Part shown: positions 34,280 through 42,255 of the stretch, one piece after another
Numbering within the stretch: position 1 is the first letter of the stretch
Layout of the letters: each line of letters begins with the position of its first letter
Origin: Rhizobium sp. NFR07
GTDB taxonomy: Bacteria; Pseudomonadota; Alphaproteobacteria; Rhizobiales; Rhizobiaceae
Reading direction: 5' to 3'
Assembly: GCF_900111905.1 (NCBI RefSeq)
Contig: NZ_FOKM01000004.1
Span: 186,001 to 250,000 of the forward strand
DNA length: 64,000 bases
Position numbers and translations under genes: made by a program
The notes under the pieces: model-generated
What the model was told of the DNA's origin: nothing
Databases searched by the model: none
The model's input: the letters and a program-made list of their open reading frames with translations, nothing else

Positions 34280-36567
34280 CCATCATGGAACCCCGCAAAC
34301 ACGGAAGTGCTGCCGACGGAATGGTCGGTGGCCGCATGTCGCGTTTTGAAGGCGAGCTGAAGATCACCGGCTCGGCCACCTATGCGCTCGAATATCCGAT
34401 GGAAGACGCTGCGCATGCGGTGCTCGTGCAGAGCACGATCGCGGCCGGCCGCATCGTCTCGGTCGATACGTCGAAGGCGCTCGCCATGCCGGGCGTGCTG
34501 GCGGTGCTCACCCCGGAAGACGACCTAGGCCTCAGGGCCTGCGGCGACTGGATGGGCTCGGCGGCGAAGGACGAGCCCTATTATCCGCTGCCGAAAGTGG
34601 TGCAGTTCAACGGCCAGTCGATCGCAGCCGTCATCGCGGAAAGCCGGGAACAGGCGTCTGAAGCGGCAAAGCTCGTCACCTTCACCTATGAGGAGACACC
34701 GTCGGTCACGAGCTTCCACGATCCGAATGCCGGCGAGGGCAAGCTCATGCCCAATCTCGTCGTCAACTGGGGAGATGCGGAAGCCGCGCTTGCCGCAGCA
34801 GCCGTCAGGATCGAGGCAACCTACGAGACGCCGCGCGAATACCACGTTGCGATGGAGCCTCACGGCTTGGTGGCGAAGTGGGACGGCGACGAACTTACGA
34901 TATGGGAGCCGAGCCAGTGGTCTCACGGCATGGCGCGCATGTATGCAGAATGGTTCTCCGTGCCTTATGAGAACGTTCGGATCGTTTCGCCCTTCATCGG
35001 TGGCGGTTTCGGCTCCAAGGGGCAGCCGCTCGCCTATGGCGCGGTCGCCGTTGCAGCTGCGAAGCGGCTCGGCCGGCCGGTCAAGCTCGCCGTCACCCGG
35101 CCGCAGAATTTTACCAGCTATGGCGGGCGTGCCGCTACCCGGCAGACGATTTCGCTCGGCGCGACGAAGGACGGCATCCTGCAGTCGATCGTCCATCGCG
35201 GCATGAGCGAGACCTCGATCTACATGGACTACCCGGAGCAGACGGGTGCCGCGACCCCGGTTCTCTACAAGGTGGAGAATTTCTCCTCCGAACACCGCGT
35301 CGTGCCGGTCAACACGGTGACGCCCGGCGCTCTAAGAGGCCCGGGCAAGAACCCGAGCTCCTACGGCATCGAATGCGCCATGGAAGAGCTTGCCTATGCG
35401 CTCGGCATGGATCCGCTGGAACTGAGGCTGAAGAACTATGCCGATCACGACTACCAGTCGGGCAAGCCGTGGTCGACGCGTCAGCTGCGCGAGGCGCTGA
35501 CCGAAGGCGCCAAGGCCTTCGGTTGGGACAGGCGCAGCCATGAACCGCGCTCGATGCGCGACGGCAACCAGCTCGTCGGCTGGGGCATCGGCTGCGGCAC
35601 GTTCCCGGTCATACGTGCGCCGAGCGAAGCGATGATCCGTGTTCTGGCCGACGGCACGGTCGAGGTCGTCAGCGGCTCGATCGATATGGGGCAGGGCACC
35701 TATACGATCCTTGCCCAGACGGCGGCGGAGGCGATGGGCGTTCCCGTCTCGCAGGTCGTCGTGCGTCTCGGTGATTCCCGCCTGCCGGGGTCTGCCATCG
35801 CCGGTGGATCGATGCTTGCCGGCTCCATCACCGGGGCCGTACACAAGGCGGCGATCGCGGCGCGTGACGAGATCGTAGGGCTGGCGCTCAACACGCCGAA
35901 CTCGCCGTTTGCCGGCAGCGGCGCCAATACGCTCGTCGTTGCCGATGGCGAGATTTCCACCACGCTTGCCGACGGGCCGAAGGTGACGATCGCCGAGATG
36001 ATGAAGGCACTCGGCCGCGAGCACCTGGAGATCCGACGCAACACGCTGTCCGACGATGCGCAGGAAGCGGCGGAGCAGCGCAGGGCCTGGACGACCATGG
36101 CGCGGGTTATGGGGCCCACAATGGGTGAATTTTCGATGCACAGCTGGTGCGCCCATTTCGCCGAAGTCAGGGTCGATGAGGCCTTCGGCACGGTGCGCGT
36201 GTCGCGCATGGTTTCGGCCTTCGACTGCGGTCGCCTCTATAATCCAAAACTGGTCGAAAGCCAATGGCGCGGCGGCATCATCATGGGCATCGGCCAGGCG
36301 TTGCTGGAAGAAGGTCTCGTCGATCCGCGCAATGGCCGCACGATCAACAACAATGTCGGGGACTATCTGGTGCCCACCAATTCCGACATTCCGGATCTGC
36401 AGGTCATCTCGGTCGGCGTGCCGGACCTCAATGCGTCCGCGCTCGGCGGTAAGGGTGTCGGTGAAGTCGGCATCGTCGGCGTGGCGCCGTCTATCGCCAA
36501 TGCCGTCTTCCATGCCACCGGCAAGCGGGTGAGGGACCTGCCGATCACGCTTGAAAAGCTGATCTGA
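34276..36567 (+). CDS. Molybdenum hydroxylase Mo-cofactor subunit (PaoC/YagR-like)
   Basis: A 763-residue catalytic subunit when started at ATG 34276 in the overlap with the FAD gene; a longer frame from 34099 is a shadow. Aldehyde oxidase/xanthine dehydrogenase a/b hammerhead domain (about 25-135) then Mo-binding domains: IGGGFGSKGQPLAYG near 240 for cofactor contact, GALRGPGKNPSSYGIE near 352, MGQGTYTI near 475 and the C-terminal GGKGVGEVGIVG near 730 with the catalytic Glu. It probably oxidises aldehydes or N-heteroaromatics to acids or lactams. A hairpin terminator follows. Confidence 0.96.
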   Translation: MTIMEPRKHGSAADGMVGGRMSRFEGELKITGSATYALEYPMEDAAHAVLVQSTIAAGRIVSVDTSKALAMPGVLAVLTPEDDLGLRACGDWMGSAAKDEPYYPLPKVVQFNGQSIAAVIAESREQASEAAKLVTFTYEETPSVTSFHDPNAGEGKLMPNLVVNWGDAEAALAAAAVRIEATYETPREYHVAMEPHGLVAKWDGDELTIWEPSQWSHGMARMYAEWFSVPYENVRIVSPFIGGGFGSKGQPLAYGAVAVAAAKRLGRPVKLAVTRPQNFTSYGGRAATRQTISLGATKDGILQSIVHRGMSETSIYMDYPEQTGAATPVLYKVENFSSEHRVVPVNTVTPGALRGPGKNPSSYGIECAMEELAYALGMDPLELRLKNYADHDYQSGKPWSTRQLREALTEGAKAFGWDRRSHEPRSMRDGNQLVGWGIGCGTFPVIRAPSEAMIRVLADGTVEVVSGSIDMGQGTYTILAQTAAEAMGVPVSQVVVRLGDSRLPGSAIAGGSMLAGSITGAVHKAAIAARDEIVGLALNTPNSPFAGSGANTLVVADGEISTTLADGPKVTIAEMMKALGREHLEIRRNTLSDDAQEAAEQRRAWTTMARVMGPTMGEFSMHSWCAHFAEVRVDEAFGTVRVSRMVSAFDCGRLYNPKLVESQWRGGIIMGIGQALLEEGLVDPRNGRTINNNVGDYLVPTNSDIPDLQVISVGVPDLNASALGGKGVGEVGIVGVAPSIANAVFHATGKRVRDLPITLEKLI

Positions 36568-36574
36568 TCAAACC

Positions 36575-36604
36575 GGCGCATCCGGCTTCAGTGCCGGGTG
36601 CGCC
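36575..36604. terminator. Bidirectional hairpin between converging Mo-subunit and LysR genes
   Basis: Twelve-base arms GGCGCATCCGGC (36575-36586) and GCCGGGTGCGCC (36593-36604), one T-G wobble, 6-base loop. The right arm touches the LysR stop codon. No T-run on the plus strand. Confidence 0.65.
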
Positions 36605-37557
36605 TAAGTTGTTCTCGGCAGGTTCGACGTACCGAGGCTTCCCGCCAGTCGCTCCGCCAGCTTTTCCTTCCGAAAATACTCGGTGACGAAATCGATGAAG
36701 ACGCGCGTCTTGGCCGGCAGCAGTGTTCGGTTGGCATAGTAGAGCGAGATTGTGCCGATATCGGCGTACCAGTCCGGCAGCAGCCGGATGAGTTCTCTTC
36801 GCTCGAAATAAATCAACGCGTCCGGCGTGGCGATCAGCGCGACGCCGAGACCGAGGCTTGCGGCGCTGGCAATGGCCGCCGGGTCGTTCATTATGAAGGT
36901 ACCGGTTAGGGCGGCCGGCATTTCCTCGCCGGCGATATTGCGCATGGACCATTGCCGGATGCGCCCGGTATTGGACGATCTCATCTGGATGCCGACAAAT
37001 GCTGAAAGCCCTTGCGGGTCCACCGGCATGGCGCGATCCCGCATGTAGGCGGGAGATGCCACGGCCACGAGATGAGCGGGCGCCAAGGTCCGCGAGATCA
37101 GGCCGGGCGTGAGGTCGAGGCCACCGCCGATCGCCGCGTCATATCCCTCTGTCACCAGATCCACCTGACGGTTCTCGAATGTCCATTCCGGCCTGATCCT
37201 GGGGTATTTCTCCATGAAGGCCGGCAGCAGCGGCAGGATGTAGTCCCGCCCGAAATGCGGACTCATGCTGACCTTGAGTATACCGACGGGCTCGCTATTG
37301 CCTGACGAAGCATCGGCGATCGCCACCTGCAGGGCTTCGACATGGCCGCCGACCTGGGCGAGAAACCGTTCGCCCGCTTCCGTCAATGCCAGCTTGCGGG
37401 TGGTTCGCTGGAAAAGCCGGATGCCGAGGCTGCGCTCCAGCATCGCCACGTTGCGGCTGACGGCGGCGGGCGTCAGCCCGAGCCTGCGGGCGGCGGCCGA
37501 AAAGCCGCCGAGTTCTGCCGACCGCACGAAGGACTCGAGATGGCCAAGATTTTCCAT
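36604..37557 (-). CDS. LysR-family transcriptional regulator
   Basis: A 317-residue LysR regulator. The winged HTH (about 1-62: MENLGHLESFVRSAELGGFS, AAARRLGLTPAAVSRNVAML) is followed by the periplasmic-binding-like effector domain (about 90-300) with LTPGLISRTLAP and ALIATPDALIYFERRELIRL. It belongs to the large group near DNA-binding regulators of small oxidoreductase genes. Divergent from the NADP-binding protein gene with two palindromes in the 109-base gap, so it probably controls that gene and itself. Confidence 0.93.
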   Translation of the reverse strand: MENLGHLESFVRSAELGGFSAAARRLGLTPAAVSRNVAMLERSLGIRLFQRTTRKLALTEAGERFLAQVGGHVEALQVAIADASSGNSEPVGILKVSMSPHFGRDYILPLLPAFMEKYPRIRPEWTFENRQVDLVTEGYDAAIGGGLDLTPGLISRTLAPAHLVAVASPAYMRDRAMPVDPQGLSAFVGIQMRSSNTGRIRQWSMRNIAGEEMPAALTGTFIMNDPAAIASAASLGLGVALIATPDALIYFERRELIRLLPDWYADIGTISLYYANRTLLPAKTRVFIDFVTEYFRKEKLAERLAGSLGTSNLPRTT

Positions 37558-37563
37558 GAGCCT

Positions 37564-37598
37564 ATTTTCAATTATAGCTTGAAAATGATGCGCATCAT
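37564..37598. promoter_or_regulatory. Palindromes in the LysR/NADP-binding-protein promoter gap
   Basis: ATTTTCAA (37564-37571)/TTGAAAAT (37579-37586) with a 7-base spacer, directly abutting the 14-base perfect palindrome ATGATGCGCATCAT (37585-37598). The first begins 7 bases from the LysR ATG. Dyads of this kind are usual LysR binding sites; AT-rich character suits a promoter. Confidence 0.65.
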
Positions 37599-37666
37599 TA
37601 CCGTCTAATCGGACGCCAATAAAGGGCAGATATTCCGTTCATCGAAACACGAACGGAGAAAATCTC

Positions 37667-38266
37667 ATGACTATCGGTATCATCGGCGCCGGCAATATCG
37701 GCGCAGCCATTGCCCGCATTCTTGCCCGCGCAGGCATTCACGCCACCATCGCAAACAGCCGCGGCCCGGAGTCGCTGGAGCCACTCGTTGCGGAACTTTC
37801 GCCCTGGATCTCGGCCGTCACGATCGAGGAGGCGGCAAAGGCGGACATCGTCTTCGTTGCCGTGCCGTGGTCGAAGCTGCCTGGAGCGCTGGCAGGCCTT
37901 CCGAACTGGGGTGGCCGCATCGTTGTGGACACCAATAACCCGATCGAGGCGCCGCTGTTCAAGCCCGCCGAACTCAACGGCCGCCTGTCGAGCGAGATCT
38001 TCGCCGACATGGTGCCGGGTGCTCGGGTGGTGAAGGGGTTCAACCACCTGTTCGCAGCCTTACTCGAAGCCGACCCCACGTCGGATGGCGGCAAGCGCGT
38101 GCTGTTTTATTCCGGCGACGATGCCGACGCGAAAGCCGAGGTCGGCCAGTTGATCGACAAACTGGGCTTCTTCGGCATCGATCTCGGCCCGCTTTCGGTC
38201 GGCGGGAAGCTCGTGCAATTTCCCGGCGGGGCCTTGCCCTCGCACAATCTGGTCAAGCTCGGCTGA
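37667..38266 (+). CDS. NADP-binding oxidoreductase, F420-dependent reductase-like (NpdG/YpfM fold)
   Basis: A 199-residue Rossmann protein. IGIIGAGNIGAAIARILARA is the dinucleotide fold; ADIVFVAVPWSKLP near 60 and VVDTNNPIEAP near 85 follow, with GARVVKGFNHLFAALLEADP typical of F420H2:NADP oxidoreductase-like/NADPH-dependent proteins. Rhizobia are not known to rely on F420, so it more likely uses NADPH with a flavin or other acceptor; substrate unknown. Divergent from the LysR gene, likely under its control. Confidence 0.85.
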   Translation: MTIGIIGAGNIGAAIARILARAGIHATIANSRGPESLEPLVAELSPWISAVTIEEAAKADIVFVAVPWSKLPGALAGLPNWGGRIVVDTNNPIEAPLFKPAELNGRLSSEIFADMVPGARVVKGFNHLFAALLEADPTSDGGKRVLFYSGDDADAKAEVGQLIDKLGFFGIDLGPLSVGGKLVQFPGGALPSHNLVKLG

Positions 38267-38269
38267 CCA

Positions 38270-38938
38270 TCAGTCTTCCGAATAGCGCTCCTCGTTCCAC
38301 GGGTCGCCGCGCATATGGTAGCCGTTCTTCTCCCAGAAGCCGGCATTATCGATGCCGATGAAATCGATCCGCTTCAGCCACTTGGCGCTCTTCCAGAAAT
38401 AGAGATGCGGCACGACGAGCCTGACCGGCCCGCCGTGCTCTTCCGTCAGCGGGGCGCCCTCCCAGTCCGTCACGATGATCGCGTCGGGGGAGGCGAAGTC
38501 GGAAAGAAGCAGGTTGGTGGTGTAGCCGTCATAGCTGGTCAGCATCACCGCCTTGGCTTCGTCTGTCGGGTCGACGGCATCGAGAAAGTCGCGGGTGGAA
38601 ACGCCCTTCCAGTTGTTGTCGTAGCGCGACCATGTGGTCACGCAATGGATGTCCGACAGCATGTCGGTCTGCGGCAGCGCCTGGAAGGCGGCCCAGTCGA
38701 AGGTTCCGGGCTTGTTGACGAAGCCGTAGACGTCGAGCTTCCACTGTGCCGGCGAGATGCTCGGCTGCTGGCCGAGGTCGAGAACCGGCCAGTTCTTCAC
38801 CAGATGCTGGCCGGGCGGCAGGCGATCCGTCTCCGGCCGCGTATGCCGGCCGGTCAGGAACTTGCCTTCGTCGGCCCATTTGCGCTTGGTGGCGGTAAGC
38901 TTCGAATTCGGCTGTTGCGTTCCGGTGTCGTCGGCCAT
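38270..38938 (-). CDS. Sulfite-oxidase-fold molybdopterin oxidoreductase
   Basis: A 222-residue protein of the oxidoreductase molybdopterin-binding family (sulfite oxidase fold, no heme). ATG 38938 is chosen because GGGAGAA precedes it; the longer reading from 39076 adds an unconserved tail. Motifs: KNWPVLDLGQQPSI, then SDIHCVTTWSRYDNNWKGVS near 110 with the Mo-ligand Cys, LTEEHGGPVRLVVPHLYFWK near 175, and SAKWLKRIDF near 200. No Tat or Sec signal visible, so cytoplasmic, unlike MsrP. Substrate unknown. Its neighbour on the plus strand is an aminotransferase. Confidence 0.9.
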   Translation of the reverse strand: MADDTGTQQPNSKLTATKRKWADEGKFLTGRHTRPETDRLPPGQHLVKNWPVLDLGQQPSISPAQWKLDVYGFVNKPGTFDWAAFQALPQTDMLSDIHCVTTWSRYDNNWKGVSTRDFLDAVDPTDEAKAVMLTSYDGYTTNLLLSDFASPDAIIVTDWEGAPLTEEHGGPVRLVVPHLYFWKSAKWLKRIDFIGIDNAGFWEKNGYHMRGDPWNEERYSED

Positions 38939-39087
38939 CGGCGGTTCTCCCTGCATGGATCCCAGGACGGGGCGGTGCATCTGCGTCATGCCTGATGCAT
39001 GGCGTCGTGGCCTTGCGTCGCCCGATAATCTGATGAACAAGAGGGGCAAATCAACCGCTCGTCTTTCACATTTCACTCCGGAACATC

Positions 39088-40272
39088 ATGGCCGCCTTCA
39101 ATCCCCGCTTTAACCCGCTGGTCGACAAGCTCTCCCTTCCTCCCGTCCCGTCCGTCGCCGCCTGGGGCCGCGCCTATGACGGATCGAAAGGGCCGCTGAT
39201 CGATCTGTCGCAGGCCGTGCCCGGATATCCGGCGCATCCCGACATGCTGAAGCTGCTCGGCGAGACGGGCGCCTCCAAGGCCTATACGGGTTACGGCCCG
39301 ATCGAGGGTGAGACGGTTCTGCGCGAGGCCTATGGCGCTCACGTCGCCGAGGTCTACGGCGCGCCGCTTGTCGCCGCCAACACCCATATCACCTCCGGCT
39401 GCAACCAGGCCTTCGTCTGCGCCGCGATGACGGTTGCCGGTCCCGGCAATACGGTGCTGATGACCGAGCCCTTCTATTTTAACCACGAGACGACTCTCGC
39501 GATGATGGGGATCAGGACCGATTTCGTGCCCTGCAAGGCGGAAGCGGGCTTCCTGCCGGAGGTCTCCGAGATCGAGGCTGCCATCACCCCTGACGTGAAG
39601 GCGCTGGCGCTCGTTTCTCCCAACAACCCGACCGGCGCCATCTATCCGCCGGCACTGCTGGAATCGATCTTCAAGCTCTGCCGGAAGAAGGGCATCTGGC
39701 TGATCCTCGACGAAACCTATCGCGACTTCCTGCCGGAAGCCGGGCAGCGGCCGCACGGGTTGTTTGGGCTCGACGGCTGGGAAGACACGCTGATCAGCCT
39801 CTACAGCTTTTCCAAATCCTTCTGCATTCCCGGCCACCGACTGGGCGCTATCACGGCGAGCGAAGCGGTGATCGGCCAGGTCGCCAAGATCATGGACAAC
39901 CTGCAGATCTGCGCCCCGCGCGCCGCCCAGGCTGCCGTCGCGACCGCTCTCCCGCTGCTGGCCGACTGGCGCGAGGAAAACCGTCAGGAGATCGGCCGCC
40001 GCGCCGAGGCGCTGAAGGCTGTCATGCGGGAGCTGCCGGAGTGGAAGCTCGATGCGATCGGCGCCTATTTCGCCTTCGTGCGCCATCCCTTCACCGGCGT
40101 CGGCTCGGCCGAGGTGGCGGAGAAACTTGCAAAATGCGCCGGCGTCACCTGCATTCCGGGCGTCTATTTCGGCGAGGGTCAGCAGGCCTATCTGCGCTTT
40201 GCCTTCGCCAATGCGGATGCCGGGACGATCGCGGGCCTGACGGAACGTTTGAAGAACTTTTCGCTGTCGTAA
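39088..40272 (+). CDS. PLP-dependent aminotransferase, class I/II
   Basis: A 394-residue fold-type I aminotransferase. SGCNQAFVCAAMTVAGPGNT near 105 is the cofactor cup, LVSPNNPTGAIYP near 175 the Asn-containing substrate-binding motif, LILDETYRDFLP near 208 the Asp for the pyridine nitrogen, and YSFSKSFCIPGHRLGAI near 238 holds the Schiff-base Lys and phosphate Arg. The C-terminal Arg for the alpha-carboxylate is likely in QQAYLRFAFAN. It is of the aspartate/aromatic aminotransferase group; substrate not identifiable. Divergent from the Mo-protein gene. Confidence 0.92.
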   Translation: MAAFNPRFNPLVDKLSLPPVPSVAAWGRAYDGSKGPLIDLSQAVPGYPAHPDMLKLLGETGASKAYTGYGPIEGETVLREAYGAHVAEVYGAPLVAANTHITSGCNQAFVCAAMTVAGPGNTVLMTEPFYFNHETTLAMMGIRTDFVPCKAEAGFLPEVSEIEAAITPDVKALALVSPNNPTGAIYPPALLESIFKLCRKKGIWLILDETYRDFLPEAGQRPHGLFGLDGWEDTLISLYSFSKSFCIPGHRLGAITASEAVIGQVAKIMDNLQICAPRAAQAAVATALPLLADWREENRQEIGRRAEALKAVMRELPEWKLDAIGAYFAFVRHPFTGVGSAEVAEKLAKCAGVTCIPGVYFGEGQQAYLRFAFANADAGTIAGLTERLKNFSLS

Positions 40273-40301
40273 CCGGCGCCTTGGCCTTATAAGACAAGGC
40301 C

Positions 40302-41561
40302 ATGGTCCAACGTTCAGGCAGCGCCGATCTTCCGCTTCATGGCGGCCGGGTTCCCCGGTGGCTCGGTGAACGCATGACGCGTCTCGGCGCCGTCATCACC
40401 GAGGCGATCGTCATCCATTACGGCCGCGACGAACTGCTCGCGCGGCTCGCGCATCCTTTCTGGTTCCAGTCCTTCGGCGCCGTGATGGGCATGGACTGGC
40501 ATTCGTCCGGCATCACCACCAGCGTCATCGGCGCGTTGAAGCGCGGGCTCACCCCGATGTCGGGCGAACTCGGCATCCATGTCTGCGGCGGCCGCGGCAG
40601 GAACTCACGGCAGACGCCGGACGAACTGATCGCCATCGGCAACCGCGTCGGCATCGACGGCGGGGCTCTGGCCCAGACCAGCAAGCTCGTCGCCAAGGTC
40701 GACAGCGCCGCCGTTCAGGACGGGTTCGATCTCTATCTGCACGGTTTCATCGTTACCGACGACGGCAAATGGGTGGTGGTGCAGCAGGGCATGAACGACG
40801 AGAAGCGCCAGGCGCGGCGCTATCACTGGCATTCTGAGGGGCTGAAAGGCTTTCTCGATTCACCCCACGCGGCGATCGAAGGCCGCGGGCAGGGGGAGAT
40901 CGTTAATCTTGCCGATCACCGCGCAGACGCCTCCCGCAAGGGCCAGCTCGACCTGCTCGCCTCGCTCGGGCCGGACCGGATCGTGCGCGAGGTCGTGGCA
41001 CTCGATCCGAAGCGCCAGGCAAAGGACCTTGCGCAGCCGATGCTGCCGCATCTGATCATGCCGGCGCATCACGACGTGCGCGAGGAAGACGTCAACATGC
41101 GCCGCCTGCACGGCACGCTCGCTGCCGCGGCCAATCGCGGACCGAAGGATTTCGAGGACCTGCTGATGACGCCCGGCGTCGGCGCCCGCACGGTCTCGGC
41201 GCTCGCCATGGTGGCCGAGGTGGTCCACGGCGCGCCCTGCCGGTTTTCCGATCCCGCCCGCTTCTCGCTCGCCCATGGCGGAAAGGACCGCCATCCTTTC
41301 CCGGTGCCGCTCAAGGTCTATGACGAGACGATCAAGGTGATGAAATCGGCGGTGGCCAAGGCGAGGCTCGGGCGCGAGGAAGAGCTGCAGGCGCTTAAAC
41401 GCCTCGACGACCAGTCCCGAACGCTCGAACGCTACGCCACCGGGCCGGACTTGAAGGAAATCGTCGCGGGAGAGTTTTCACGCTCGCACGAATGGGGTGG
41501 GCGGAGCGTGTTCGGGTGGGAGCCGGCAGAGGATGAGGAGCGGGGGAAGCGGAGGGGGTGA
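40302..41561 (+). CDS. DUF763 domain protein
   Basis: A 419-residue protein matching the DUF763 family over most of its length: SGSADLPLHGGRVPRWLGER at the N-terminus, FWFQSFGAVMGMDWHSSGIT near 55, GIHVCGGRGRNSRQTPDELI near 90 and LMTPGVGARTVSALAMVAEV near 290. The last segment looks like a helix-hairpin-helix (PGVGARTV) of the kind seen in DNA-binding proteins. Function is unknown in the family; a nucleic-acid role is a guess from that motif. The C-terminal 20 residues are charged and low complexity. Confidence 0.85.
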   Translation: MVQRSGSADLPLHGGRVPRWLGERMTRLGAVITEAIVIHYGRDELLARLAHPFWFQSFGAVMGMDWHSSGITTSVIGALKRGLTPMSGELGIHVCGGRGRNSRQTPDELIAIGNRVGIDGGALAQTSKLVAKVDSAAVQDGFDLYLHGFIVTDDGKWVVVQQGMNDEKRQARRYHWHSEGLKGFLDSPHAAIEGRGQGEIVNLADHRADASRKGQLDLLASLGPDRIVREVVALDPKRQAKDLAQPMLPHLIMPAHHDVREEDVNMRRLHGTLAAAANRGPKDFEDLLMTPGVGARTVSALAMVAEVVHGAPCRFSDPARFSLAHGGKDRHPFPVPLKVYDETIKVMKSAVAKARLGREEELQALKRLDDQSRTLERYATGPDLKEIVAGEFSRSHEWGGRSVFGWEPAEDEERGKRRG

Positions 41562-42046
41562 GGGACCAAGATTTGCTCCAAGCTTGCCGCGGCCACTTCC
41601 AGTTGGATCACACCGTCTTATTTTTTGGTCACTGAGGCTCTGTGAAGCTTGCTCGATGCGTTACGTTATATTGACTTACCGTCGATCTCGATACGCGATA
41701 TAAGAGGCAGCGACAGTATTTATCAATATCGCAATATATAGCTTTGTAGAGCCCGGAAATTCTATCTCAAAAGGATATAGTAAAAGGAATACACAAGTTA
41801 GAGCGAACGATATTATTAGATAACGCTGCATCAAAATCATGACTCCGGATAACTGATAACACCTTTTTGATATCTAAGCAGAATGTGTACCGAGCTTGAA
41901 CGCTGGCGTGAAGGCATTTCTGCATCGGAGTCGGCCAGCGGCGGCTGAGTACGACACGGTGTTCGGCATCTTGCGCCGGCAGATTTGCGTCCAATGGAAC
42001 TCTGCCTCACCTCTCGTGTTCTTCACCAGCACCACAGGAGGACATC
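41562..42046. other. AT-rich gap without a supported gene
   Basis: Nearly 500 bases, visibly AT-rich compared with the rest of the window (for example 41650-41860), with no open frame carrying a ribosome site. The only frame of note (41767-41994, minus) has no family features. Downstream end carries the promoter and the AGGAGG site of the small gene at 42047. It may be a remnant of transferred DNA. Confidence 0.5.
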
Positions 42047-42253
42047 ATGACCCGCGATAGCACATCTGACGAAGCCACTCGCTTTGGCAGCAGCCAGCCG
42101 GGCGTTGCCAAGAGCGTCGGCACCGGCGAGGCTCCGGTCAAGAAGCAGCCGAGCGCGGAAAGCATCGAGATCAACAAGGCCCGCAAGGCGAGCGGCGCGG
42201 AAGGCGATGCCGATCGCGACGAGCATGTCGCGGATGCAGGCGATTCCGGCTGA
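42047..42253 (+). CDS. Small hydrophilic protein, unknown function
   Basis: A 68-residue protein preceded by an excellent ribosome site (AGGAGGACATC then ATG). The sequence is Ser/Ala/Asp/Lys-rich without hydrophobic segments (TRDSTSDEATRFGSSQPGVA at the start, DADRDEHVADAGDSG at the end), so it is probably disordered, like many stress-associated rhizobial small proteins. I do not recognise the family. Converges with the AruI-like gene with only 2 bases between stops. Confidence 0.65.
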   Translation: MTRDSTSDEATRFGSSQPGVAKSVGTGEAPVKKQPSAESIEINKARKASGAEGDADRDEHVADAGDSG

Positions 42254-42255
42254 GA

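Noticed and set aside
36604..36952. Frames opposite or within the LysR gene as separate small genes
   Set aside because: All overlap the HTH/effector coding frame of the regulator and have no start signals.
41767..41994. 75-codon minus-strand frame in the AT-rich gap
   Set aside because: No ribosome site; sequence lacks any recognisable pattern.
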